A stretch of 64,000 nt of DNA from Pilaira anomala (Eukaryota; Mucoromycota; Mucoromycetes; Mucorales; Mucoraceae): NCBI GenBank assembly GCA_025716855.1, contig JAIXMQ010000060.1:62001-126000 (forward strand). Reading direction: 5' to 3'. The notes beneath the pieces are model-generated. The model was given only the letters and a program-made list of their open reading frames with translations, had not been told where the DNA came from and searched no databases. This document shows positions 1-9,736 of this stretch, piece after piece (positions within the stretch are counted from its first letter, which is position 1; each line of letters starts with the position of its first letter). A program made the translations under genes and the position numbers.

Positions 1-331
1 ACTATAACTATTTATAAAAGGTAATTAATATATATATATATTTTTTTTTACGAGGTATTTTTTATTATTATTACCAAGTGTTACCAAACTATATATGTAT
101 ATAAAAATATAATAATAATCAGTGTGAGTAAATATAGAAAGGACAAAATAGTAACCAAACTTACATTCTCTAGTCCAAAATAACGTTCACCTTCATCAAT
201 AGTATCATTGTCAATGGTGGGTTTACCCGATTGGTGACCCTATTATTCAAGTTAATACAAGCATAAAAATAGAATGAACAAAAAGAGGTAATTACCAAGC
301 CCATCCATTTAAACAGTGATGTACTCGACAT
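1..331 (-). CDS. Ubiquitin-specific protease, USP12/USP46 (yeast Ubp9/13, creB) type, 5' end only
   Basis: The first coding exons of a cysteine deubiquitinase run off the left edge. Exon 1 (331-296) encodes MSSTSLFKWMGL. Exon 2 (239-165) encodes a stretch ending ERYFGLEN before a GTAAGT donor at 164. A 14-nt exon (88-75) encodes F-G-N-T plus two bases of the next codon. A TAG acceptor at 9-8 then begins an exon (7-1) reading C-Y-S. Together these give YFGLEN-FGNTCY, the catalytic Cys box of the USP12/46 subfamily, where the Cys after N-T is the nucleophile. Family members remove ubiquitin and usually act with WD40 partners; that is family knowledge, not visible here. The Ser after C-Y, where Cys is more usual, makes the last 7-nt exon the least certain part. 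The catalytic His/Asp region lies outside the window. Confidence 0.8.
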
Positions 332-696
332 TAGTAATAATTAAAAAGAGAGAAAATGTGAGTGTGTGCAGAATAATAAAAAAAAAAAAGAAATATAAAG
401 AAAAAAAAAAAAAAATCGAGTGCTTTATTATTGCACCCGCACACCGCACATTAAATTCATTTCCAGACGAAAGCCTTGAACAAAAAGGCATTTTTTATCA
501 ATTGAATTCATTTCATTTATTGGTTACTTTTGTTTAAAAGTGAGTGATCGTTACTAACTCTAAATGGGAGGGGTAGTAGAATATTGTACTATTACGAAGC
601 GGAAATAATACATTTGTGATAGAAATGTAAATTTTGTTTGTTTATTATTTATTTGTTTGGCAGAAAAGCTCATTTTGTTATGTATAAACATGTATT
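332..696. other. Intergenic, promoter of the USP gene
   Basis: AT-rich spacer between two tandem minus-strand genes. It holds A-runs near 380-415 and short open frames in low-complexity sequence. I see no gene or RNA. Confidence 0.5.
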
Positions 697-1673
697 TTAT
701 TCTTTTTTTTCGTGTTTCTCTTTTTCTTCAATTATTTTTCCATGCTTCAAGAGTTTACTCATCGAAGCAACACCATATAGCGTTGTGCTTAGAGTCCACC
801 TGAATACATTTAAAGGACTATACCATTTTCTTTTTAAACAAATACCCAAAGCAATTACACCTTCTGCTACATGAATCACACTAGCACTTTTGAAAATGAG
901 ACGTATCAGATCAGCAGTCATGAAATTACGGAAGGTCAATACGAATGAAGGGAAAAGTCTTTGTAAGAAAGTATCAGAGGAATAACCTAATAAAGCAGTG
1001 ATACCTAATCCAAGCGCAATGGATGTCTTCCAGAATTGTTCTGGAGGGTAAAATACATCACGTTGAATGTCACTGGATCCAAATATATCACCAATGGCTG
1101 CATTGGCTATAGCTGCAGATGTTTCTACGTCTCGATCTTCTTGTAATCTTTCAACTTCTTCTTTTTGAGCATCTTCAACCTCGGCTGCTTTCATTAAAGA
1201 TTTAAAAGGTGGTGGTCCATTAAGAGAACTAGGCTAATTTGATTATCATATAAGTGAATCTATCTCTCAAAGTTTTTTTTTTCTTTTTTCTTTATGCTTC
1301 TATTACCATGCCAAGTGCTTCCTCGGCTTCCTTTGCCATTTCTTCTAAAACAGGACGTAAATCTTCGCGTGTTTTAACTGGAGAAGTGTATTCGATAAAA
1401 GTTTCATGTTCAGCACCGTCGCTTGTTTTATAAGTAACCATAAAACCTTTTGAGTTACAGCTTTTAAAAGTTGCACTGACAGCATCTGTCTTTCCACCGA
1501 AATGTTTAACATATGCCAAGTTAGCACCTAGATCCAAAAGTAAAGGATAATACTTTTTTTTTTTAGTAAAAAGAATATAAACTTTTTTTTTAAAGGCGCT
1601 TACTATCATGTCCAGCCATATAAGCTGAAACAGGGCCACTAGCTGTTGCAACAGGATCAGGTAAAGTTGCCAT
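697..1673 (-). CDS. DUF2470 domain + TMEM254-like (DUF4499) membrane protein
   Basis: Three exons (1673-1604, 1527-1307, 1233-697) join in phase to about 275 aa, starting MATLPDPVATASGPVSAYM. Residues about 18-98 carry a DUF2470-like module (YMAGHD then NLAYVKHFGG, MVTYKTSDG, EEALGM), related to the C-terminal domain of heme-oxygenase-like/HugZ proteins. A charged linker follows. The C-terminal half has several hydrophobic segments with an IHVAEG...ALGICLKR...YGVASMSKLL pattern that resembles vertebrate TMEM254 (DUF4499). The tail is basic (KEKHEKKE). Localisation and function are not known to me; a membrane protein with a cytosolic ligand-binding head is an inference. The gene starts 50 nt downstream of the stop of the small upstream gene on the same strand. 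The upstream reading into 1651 is intron, not coding. Confidence 0.75.
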
Positions 1674-1723
1674 TATAATTAACACAAGAAAAAGAGAGAA
1701 AGGTAAAAAAAAAAGAAAAAAAT

Positions 1724-2121
1724 TTATTTTATCTGCTTTTCAAGCTCTTTTAAAAAATCTAAACAAAAAGAAAATGACCTCAATATTACCTCATATATAA
1801 TCATTATATAATATACTTTACTTGCACTTTTAGCTTTGACTGCTTCATTATTTTTGGCAAGAAAAAAGATGTTTGAAGAAGGAACTTGGCGTTCGTAAAG
1901 TGTCTATTTTTTATATTGAATGAATCAAAAAGTCTTACAAAAAAAAAAAACTGCTTCAACTATTTACTGTAGTAGGCTTCAAATGACTCAACTCTGCATT
2001 CAATACTTTAGTTTCTTGAATCTTTTTTGAAAGAGAATTTAGAGTTTTTATTATTATTTAAAACGAAAAAGAGTGTTTTGACTACCTGCTTATCTAAAAA
2101 AGCCTTTTGAAAGTCTGTCAT
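1724..2121 (-). CDS. ASDURF-like prefoldin-type small protein
   Basis: A 68-aa protein from four exons (2121-2086, 2021-1968, 1903-1822, 1758-1724), all junctions in phase, starting MTDFQKAFLDKQ. The body has ELSHLK, then YERQ, SSNIFFLAKN and FLKELEKQIK. This matches the order LSNLK...VYRQQ...NSNIFFLADR...LDELKK that I recall for human ASDURF, the ASNSD1 upstream-ORF product, which is a prefoldin-like subunit of the PAQosome (R2TP/URI complex). Two amphipathic helices around a central NIFFL segment fit a beta-prefoldin fold. Its length suits the family. It is too exon-rich and short for routine ORF calling. Assignment rests on motif order read by eye. The start codon sits 20 nt below a long GA repeat. 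Confidence 0.7.
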
Positions 2122-2138
2122 TATTTCTAAATAAAGAG

Positions 2139-2141
<3 letters not shown>

Positions 2142-2222
<81 letters not shown>
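2142..2222. repeat. (GA)n microsatellite, about 40 units
   Basis: Uninterrupted GA/CT dinucleotide repeat of about 81 nt, directly upstream (on the minus strand) of the small ASDURF-like gene. On that gene's strand it reads CT-rich, like the pyrimidine-rich leaders common in these fungi. Confidence 0.97.
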
Positions 2223-2227
<5 letters not shown>

Positions 2228-3914
2228 CAGTTTTTTTTGAGCGTAATAAAAAAGTAGTCGTGCAAAACAAATTATTATAACTCCACATGCCTTGAGTGAT
2301 TTGATCCAAATCGATATTATTCCTTGACGTAAATAAACTTACACGGTATAAACACATCGTCATACTTTATCATATGACTTTTGTTATTGACAACTTTGTA
2401 AGCCACAAACAAGTTACTTGATCACATATAAATAAACTCACTTTTCGTTCTTTTTCTTTTTCTTTTTCACTTCAAAGCATGAGCCTTTCCTTCCAATACC
2501 ATCTTAATCTCTTGTTTGATTACGTACATTATTCAAACAAGAGATTGTATCAATAAATGAATAACTTTGAAGCTTGTATAATATGTATTAGATAGTAGGG
2601 AAGATATTCCGTTTCAACTCGTGAGTGGTGAAAAAAACGCCACAGGACAAAGTTCCCACAGAGGTAAACTCTTTCTTTTATATATTTTAATCCTCTTCTT
2701 ACATTTGCTGTGGTTGTGACACGGATTTTCGAGTATCAATTTGTATTGTACAAAGATCATTTCATAGCTGTACATGTGGTTGAAGAAGGTAATGAAAATT
2801 AGCTTTTCATGCTTGTTCAATAAAACGTGGTGTATCTTTAAATATAAAGCTTTAAATGATGAAGAGATGGCAGAAAGCTCTCAGCAGACAACACCTGACA
2901 AAGCCGATAGCCGTTGTTTCCCCTCTGCCTTCTTCTCACGATGAATCAATTTTTTCATTGTCACCTCCCTAGGCCAATGAAACTATGAAGCAATTGGAAG
3001 TTTATATAGTTTGATATACCACAAGTATTAGTACTGACATTTTAAAAGTACTTGGTTATATAAACCTGTAGTTTTAGGTAGTGAGGAAGAGTACGTCCGC
3101 TTTCCATTCGTGTTTTTCACTAAGCACAATTAAAAAAAAAAAAGTGTATTGAATGGCAACACATGCATCCAAATAAAATAATGAAACTCATTCCTTGCCA
3201 AGATGAGTTAAACCCCTCAAAGCAAGTTGAGTTACCAAACCGCCACGAATACATAATAATAGAATGCTGTTCATACATGTGTTTATTGTCTCAGTGAATA
3301 GCTTTGTTCCTTTGTCTGAGAGGATCACAATAGATCTTTTAATAAACACAAGCTGGGAAAGTAGTCCATATATCAAGTCAACAATGGCTTTCCGGTGCTT
3401 TGATGATTGTCGTCTCTCTTCCAACTTATAATTGTTAGAAAAATTGCTCTATATTATGATGCGACTGAACAATATAGACTCTCAGAAACTCAACCAACAA
3501 GTGAAGGGAGAGTTCATCTTTTATAACCTCACCAGGTATTAATTTTAAACCTGAAAGCTCTTTCATACTTGTTAAACGAACAAAATATATGTAAAGCTCT
3601 ATTTTTACATATATGGTTCTGATCAACAATTCATATAAATGTTTTAAATTTTACTGCTTTTTTTTCCTTTCTCATAAAGTAAAAAAAAAAAAAAAAAGGT
3701 CTTGATATAATAGTAATGGATTCTAAACAGGAAAAAAAAAAAAAGGTATGAATTTGACAGAATCTTGAATGTAAAATGATAAAAAGGATATATTACCCGT
3801 GGAAGTAATAAAAGATATACACATTATTCATTTGAAAAATAATTTTATATTGGTCTGAATGCTATTCTGATACAAAATCTCCTTTTTTTTATTATTATTA
3901 TTATGATTCAAAAT
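2223..3914. other. Long intergenic region with orphan short ORFs
   Basis: About 1.7 kb without a recognisable gene. It contains short open frames on the minus strand at 3188-3424 and 3435-3629 and a 38-codon plus-strand frame at 2856-2972 ending in a proline/serine-rich stretch. None has splice context or a motif I recognise. T/A homopolymers occur near 3660-3745. It could hold remnants of an old gene or mobile element. Confidence 0.4.
2506..2546. repeat. Perfect 14-bp inverted repeat (hairpin)
   Basis: Left arm 2506-2519 (aatctcttgtttga) and right arm 2533-2546 are exact reverse complements, separated by 13 nt. It lies in a small 25-codon open frame just below a TATA-like and CT-rich tract. 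Function unknown. Confidence 0.9.
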
Positions 3915-6220
3915 TTACAACATATCAGCGACGTCTTCAAACAAAGTTTTTACAGTGCCTGGAAGTTCTCGTTCAACTGAAACTAATGATTTTTGTAAGG
4001 ATTCTACAGCAGCTAAACTTTTATGATTTTTGCAATTCTTTTGAAGCTATATGTAAAAAAAGATATATATAAATAATTGGCAAGTTTTTCTTTTTCTTTC
4101 TTCTTTTTACCTTGTCTAACATAGGTAAAATCATTTCTAAAAATGCGGTATCATTATTATTGAGACTTTTGCTTGCTACTGTACTAATACTTCTAGAAGA
4201 TGGAAATTTGTTCGGTAAAGGTGGAAGAGGATTTGAAACTACGGGTTGTTGAATCATACTACTTCTCTTATTTGATCTAGGATTAGCACCAATCTCATTA
4301 GCTCTCACTGTACTATTATTCATATCCTCATATTCACTTGTACTATGTCTAAATCCTGTATTCAACATTTTTGTCTATGTATATACAATGAATAAGATAT
4401 ATATATTTTTCTTTCTTCTTACAACTTTCTTTGTATACTTACAGTCACCTCGTTTATTCGAGAACTAGGAGAATGAGGAATTGGATTAATTTGGTTTCGA
4501 CTGACAGACCTTGGTAATTGTTGAGAAGATGATAATGAAGAAGAGTTGGGTTGATACTTTTCGGTTGTAAAGCTACTGACAGAATATTGACTAGATGATG
4601 TTTGAAGTGAAGGCTTTGCTTGTGGTGCTTGTTTAATTGTACCAAAATCCCAAGAATCTTCATCATCTTCCTCCACACTTATAAAAGTATTAGTAAAAAA
4701 AAAGGGAGGTTATAACTTTATAAATGAACTTACTTTTGTTCTTCATCAGAGGAATCGTTATCACGTCCATTTATGTTGATCCAACGTTCATGTCCTTCGA
4801 TTAATTCTGTTAAATAAGCTACCTTCTTACTACTCTTTACAAACTTGTGTTTTAAAAGATCTTTTGCTGTTGGTCGCTATAGAATAGATAGGTGTGAATA
4901 ATAATAAAATATGTATATATATGAGATATAAATTTTACATTGGCAGGACTCGTTTGTAAACAAAGACTAACAAATTCACGAAAAGCTTTACTGTGAGGAG
5001 GACCTAATGTGGGAGGTTCATTTTTTGGTATATGGAATAAAACTTTCATTGGATGCATTTTAGCATAAGGTGGTTCACCATTAGCAAGTTCAATAGCAGT
5101 AATTCCTAAAGACCAAATATCTGCTTTATAATCATAACCAGATTGTTTAATCACTTCTGGAGCCATCCAAAACTGTAGGTATATTTTTAATTAGATATAT
5201 ACATGTATAAAGAGTGTATTTTGGTTTACTTACAGGTGTACCAACAAATGTATTCTTTTTAGTTAATGTAGCTGTAATCTATTATATAAAAAAAAAAAAT
5301 TAAAAATTTGTTGTTTTCAAATTACTATATTTGTATAATTTACTTGTCCAGAAACACCGAAATCTGCCAATTTGACTTCACCCGTTGAACTTAAAAGAAT
5401 ATTGGCCGCTTTGATATCTATTTTAATTGTTTTTAGATTGAATATCATTTAAATATTCACTCTTACCTCTATGTAATTTTCCTTCATTATGAAGATAATC
5501 AAGACCTTTTAATAATTCTTTAATGATGATTGCAATATATTCTTCTCTAATAGTGCCCATTTTCATCTAAGATACATATAAATTTAAGCATCATGTCTCT
5601 TTTCTATATACAATGTATTTCATACCAAATCACTACATGATCCTCCTGAACAGTATTCCATGATGATCCATAATCCAGTTCCCTTAAGATATGATCCATG
5701 GTACCTTTAAATTAAGGAGAAAAAAAAAAAAAAGTTAAAAGGGGAATTCGAGTTTTTTTATATATATATATATATAACATGTATTTTACTTTGTAACAAA
5801 GGGAGAATCTAATTGAGATAGAATGGCTATTTCTTGTTGAATATCATCAATTTCGTCTTCAGCACTCTCCAAGTCAATGATTTTGATGGCAACTGGTTTA
5901 TTGGTTCTTTTATCAAGTCTAATTGAACGCGTTTTTAGATTCATTTCAATGCTTATTTATTTGTTTTATCTCTTACCCTTTAAACACTTCACCGAAAGAT
6001 CCCTTACCTATAGAAGAGTGGTTTTTTATTTTTGGTAAATAAAATTATAAGCAGCTTTTTTATTCTCTTTTACCAATACGCTCTTGCTTTAAATAATAAG
6101 CTTCTGGATCTGTTGAATGACTCTAAATAAAAAGTTGTTAATAATAATAATAATAATAAAAAAAAAAGGAAGAAAAAGGCAAATTTTATTCAAAGCAAAA
6201 AAGGGTTTTTTTTTTACCAT
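3915..6220 (-). CDS. Ste20-family germinal-centre kinase, GCK-III (MST3/MST4/YSK1) type
   Basis: Thirteen exons join in phase to about 505 aa: 6220-6218 (ATG only), 6122-6074, 6007-5977, 5918-5790, 5704-5626, 5566-5467, 5417-5344, 5278-5234, 5172-4939, 4876-4734, 4677-4443, 4374-4111, 4046-3915. The start is [18 protein letters not shown]. The kinase domain (about 15-265) has the P-loop [12 protein letters not shown] lysine, HRDIKAAN catalytic loop, DFGVSG and GTPFWMAPEV; the APE-side GTPFWMAPE signature is typical of Ste20 kinases. The C-terminal half is Ser/Gln/Asn-rich and low-complexity, ending in a helical region of about 50 aa after [10 protein letters not shown]. Fungal relatives (Sps1, Kic1, Nak1/Sid1) act in polarity and morphogenesis. 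All catalytic residues are present, so it should be an active Ser/Thr kinase. Confidence 0.93.
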
Positions 6221-6255
6221 AGTGTTGTCAAAATAATATATTTTTTTTAAAGAAA

Positions 6256-6311
6256 AAAAAAAGGGAAAAGAGAAAGAGAGAGAGAGAAAGAGAGAGAGAG
6301 AAAGGAAATAA

Positions 6312-6348
<37 letters not shown>

Positions 6349-6362
6349 AAAAAAAAAAAAGG
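6256..6362. repeat. Purine-rich low-complexity tract with (GAAA)n
   Basis: GA and GAAA repeats immediately upstream of the kinase start, giving a CT-rich leader on the gene strand. Open frames read through here are artefacts of composition. Confidence 0.9.
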
Positions 6363-6432
6363 AGGAAGGACAAACAACAACAAAAACAACAAAGAGCCAA
6401 ATTTGGATTCCAAGTAAACACGTGCCCTAATT

Positions 6433-7344
6433 TTAAAATAATAAACTTGCTGCTAATTCTGGATTACCTCCAGCCATTTCCAAGGCATGTAATGCCTCCT
6501 AAATTATATGTTAATATCCTTATTATAAAAATAAATCCATCATCATTACCTCACGACTAACGCCCATATCCATTAATAATTTGACATCTTTTTCTGGATA
6601 AGACGATGATGATGATGATGTTGCTGCTGTTGTTGTTGTTGAAGCTACTTTTTATATATAAGTAAAAGAAAGAAAGAAAGAAATTATTCTTTACCTTGAC
6701 TTGCAGATGGTTCTGCAACCATAGCCTTTTCAGTCTCATTTGGTATTTCATCACTACCATGAATCTATATGATTTATACAAGAAAGTTAAAATACATGTA
6801 TATATATATATATTTGTATATGAAATCAACTGTGTTTTACCTCCATCCTCCTTTGCTTTTCGGGTAGTTCATGTTCTGCTAAAAATGGAATATCTTCAGA
6901 TTCAAAGGTTAATGCATTCTTACGAAGATCAATGCAAGCTCTATGTTTCTTAAGCATATCAAGTCCAAAGAGTAATTCGGACCCTTTTCCTTCAACCACA
7001 ATAAAAGAACAAGACAAGAAAAAGTTTTGAGAAAGTCTCATTTGAGCACTATGAATTCGTCCGAGAATTTTGGCCGTACCAACACCTTTAGCTACACCAT
7101 TGAAGCGAGTATCCAATAATCTCATTAAACCACAAGATTCTGCAGTCTCTGGACTAACTAGTACAGAATAAGTATTTTCATTGTCTCTCTTTATTTTTTT
7201 TTATTTTTAGTTTATCTACTTACTCACTGTACTTTGTGCTCCAGAATCAACAAGTGCAACAAGATGTTTATTATTAATCTCTACATTAATATATAAACGC
7301 GTAACCTATACAAAAAATAAATAAATGAATACTTATATGTCATT

Positions 7345-7379
<35 letters not shown>

Positions 7380-8192
7380 TTTTTTACTCTGGCAAATGAT
7401 TCAGGGTTGTATTCCATAGCTGCTTCCAAATTAGCTGCAATATTTTCTTGTTTAATAGCTTCTTCAATTCGTTTTTGTGCTTCAATATCAAAGGGATCAT
7501 TATTAGCTGCCTATATAGAGAGTTAAAAAAAAAAAAAAAAATTGAAATTAAAACAAATGTATCCCACATTACAAGTTGTGATTTTTGTAATTCAGCTGAA
7601 CGTCTAGTTTGTTCAATTTGTTGAACCATAGCTGAGAATCTTGCAGGATCATGACGTGCAGCACGTGCTAACTCTGGATTCGTCTATCAAGGGATTAAAA
7701 CAACAATAATAAAGAATATACTATAAAATTCTTACACTTTCTAATTGTTGTAAAAGACGAGGATCTCTTAATACATGTTGACGCATAACATCAAACTCAG
7801 GATGAGCACTAAAATAAAGTTAGTTTCTTATTTCTGAACCTTTTTTTTTTTTTTTTTTTTTTTACTATTATCATTTTACCTTGAAGTACTTTGTTGGTGT
7901 TGTTGCTGTTGTTGTTGCATATGAATAACTTCATTTTGTCCAACTTGATATTCTTCCAAAGTCTTTTTCAGCTCGTTTAATTCTTTTCCTTGGTAAAAGA
8001 GATGTTGTAAATCAGGTGCAATACCACTCTATAATAAATATATCAGAAAACACACGCCTTTTTTAAAAAAAAGATATTCTTTTTTTTTTTTACTTCTGCT
8101 TCTAAAAGAGCTTTTAGGTCTTCAATAGCCATTTGGTTATCGATTTCTAAATTAAAAATTTCTTCGCCGTCTGTAGTTACAGTAATAAGCAT
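6433..8192 (-). CDS. DDI1: DDI1-type ubiquitin shuttle with retropepsin-like protease domain
   Basis: Ten exons give about 395 aa: 8192-8094, 8028-7880, 7808-7736, 7683-7573, 7510-7388, 7305-7224, 7157-6841, 6764-6695, 6647-6550, 6498-6433. All are in phase. Residues 1-75 form a ubiquitin-like domain ([11 protein letters not shown], then FYQGKELNE). A Gln-rich linker and a helical domain ([24 protein letters not shown]) follow. The aspartyl protease (RVP) domain carries the catalytic DSGAQST and the downstream [16 protein letters not shown] Ser/Thr linker leads to a C-terminal UBA ([13 protein letters not shown], then [21 protein letters not shown]). Ddi1 proteins deliver or cleave ubiquitylated substrates at the proteasome and also bind v-SNAREs in yeast (family knowledge). 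The exon 6 donor at 7223 (GTAAGT) was preferred over 7227 because it keeps T-V-I-S-P-E in frame. Confidence 0.95.
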
Positions 8193-8313
8193 AATAAGGA
8201 TAAAGAAGAAAAAGAAAAAGAAAAAAAAAAAAAATACGATAGCGCGCTCGCGTTTTTTTTAGGTAGGTACAATAATAAAAAGTCACATGAATAACACACA
8301 TTTTGTTTTATTT

Positions 8314-9661
8314 TTAAAAAGGATCCAGCATGAAATTATACACTTGACCAGCAGAATGAGCAACGCGTTGAGCGGATTTTGTAGTGGAAGTAAAAGTATA
8401 CAAGTTGGATAATAAATCAGATAAAGTAGTTGGTAATATAGAAGTAGCAAGTGATACAATATCAGTTGGAATGAAATCCGTTAAAGGTATCCTTACATTT
8501 CTTCTTTTGATTAGTGTCGTACTAGGTCTTCTAAACTTTTTAAACAATTTCACCACATCTTTATGTCCTGCTTCAACCGCTAATCTTTCGGCTGTCTTTC
8601 CAACCAAATTTGTGATTTTCAAATTAGAATAAGGTATCAATACTTTTACAATCTCTTCTTTTCCTGTCCAGCTTGCGAAATGAAGTGCTGTAAATCCATT
8701 TTTATCCATTTGATCTATATTGGACTTATTCAATTTCACAAGTGTTTCAACTAATCCAATATACCCACACATGGTTGCTAAATGTAATAAATTATGTCCA
8801 TTCCGATTATAAACTGAAAGATAGTCTCCCTTCATATCTTTTAATGCCAACATACTTTTAATAATTTGCTTTTCGAGCTGTGATAAAAATAATGTACGTG
8901 CATTTTCATATACTGCTGTAGCTGCCATCGGTGTTAATTTATATCGAAATCCATTAACATTTCTTGTTGCTGATGTTGATGCTGATGTTGTTGTTGTTGT
9001 TGTTGTCGTGTTATGATTGTCTTTACGACCTGAATTATCTCCTTGAACAATACGCATCGCAATTTGTCTTGCATCCTCTACTTTACCCATCGTCTTTAAT
9101 CCAACCACTTGAAGTGCAAGCTCCATTAAGGCCCTATCTGATTCATCAAAATATGTAAACAATACCACATCTTGTCCTTCCAACATCAATGGATGTTCTT
9201 TAAATGATACAACGACGGGTCCTGCAGATATCGCAGGTGGTAAAATACATAATAATGTATTCGTACTCCAACAATGTGTAGGTGTCGCTGGATTCTCTCC
9301 AAATAAACACGTTAATCCTTCATAGAAATTTGATCCTAATACTGTCACTTCACTTCCACCATAAATAGGTCCTTCGGCTGGTATCAATCGATGTAATCGT
9401 GGTAAATTTGGCGTTTTATCCAGTGCATTTCTTTCTTGTAGTTTTGTATACACGTTATTAGTTTGTAATTGAGGTTGCGTCACGTTTCTTCTCATTGGAT
9501 TTTGTGTAAATTGTGATATAATCTGCTGTTGTTGATGATCAGGATGGACTAATGGTAAAGGCTGTGGCTGTATTGGTTGTTGATGCTGTTGTGGCGGTTG
9601 TTGATGTTGCTGAGACTGTTGCGGTTGTTGATGTTGTTGAGGCTGTTGATGTTGTTGTGGC

Positions 9662-9736
<75 letters not shown>

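Noticed and set aside
2008..2363. ORFs with long Ser-Leu repeats
   Set aside because: Pure translation of the GA/CT microsatellite. The real minus-strand gene uses short spliced exons below it.
2479..2556. 25-codon plus-strand frame (MSLSFQYHLN...) behind a good promoter-like leader
   Set aside because: Too short, contains the inverted repeat, and no in-phase downstream exon was found.
2856..2972. Plus-strand frame with KRWQKALSRQHLTKP and a Pro/Ser-rich end
   Set aside because: Coding-like composition but no splice context, no family and no continuation. Left as intergenic.
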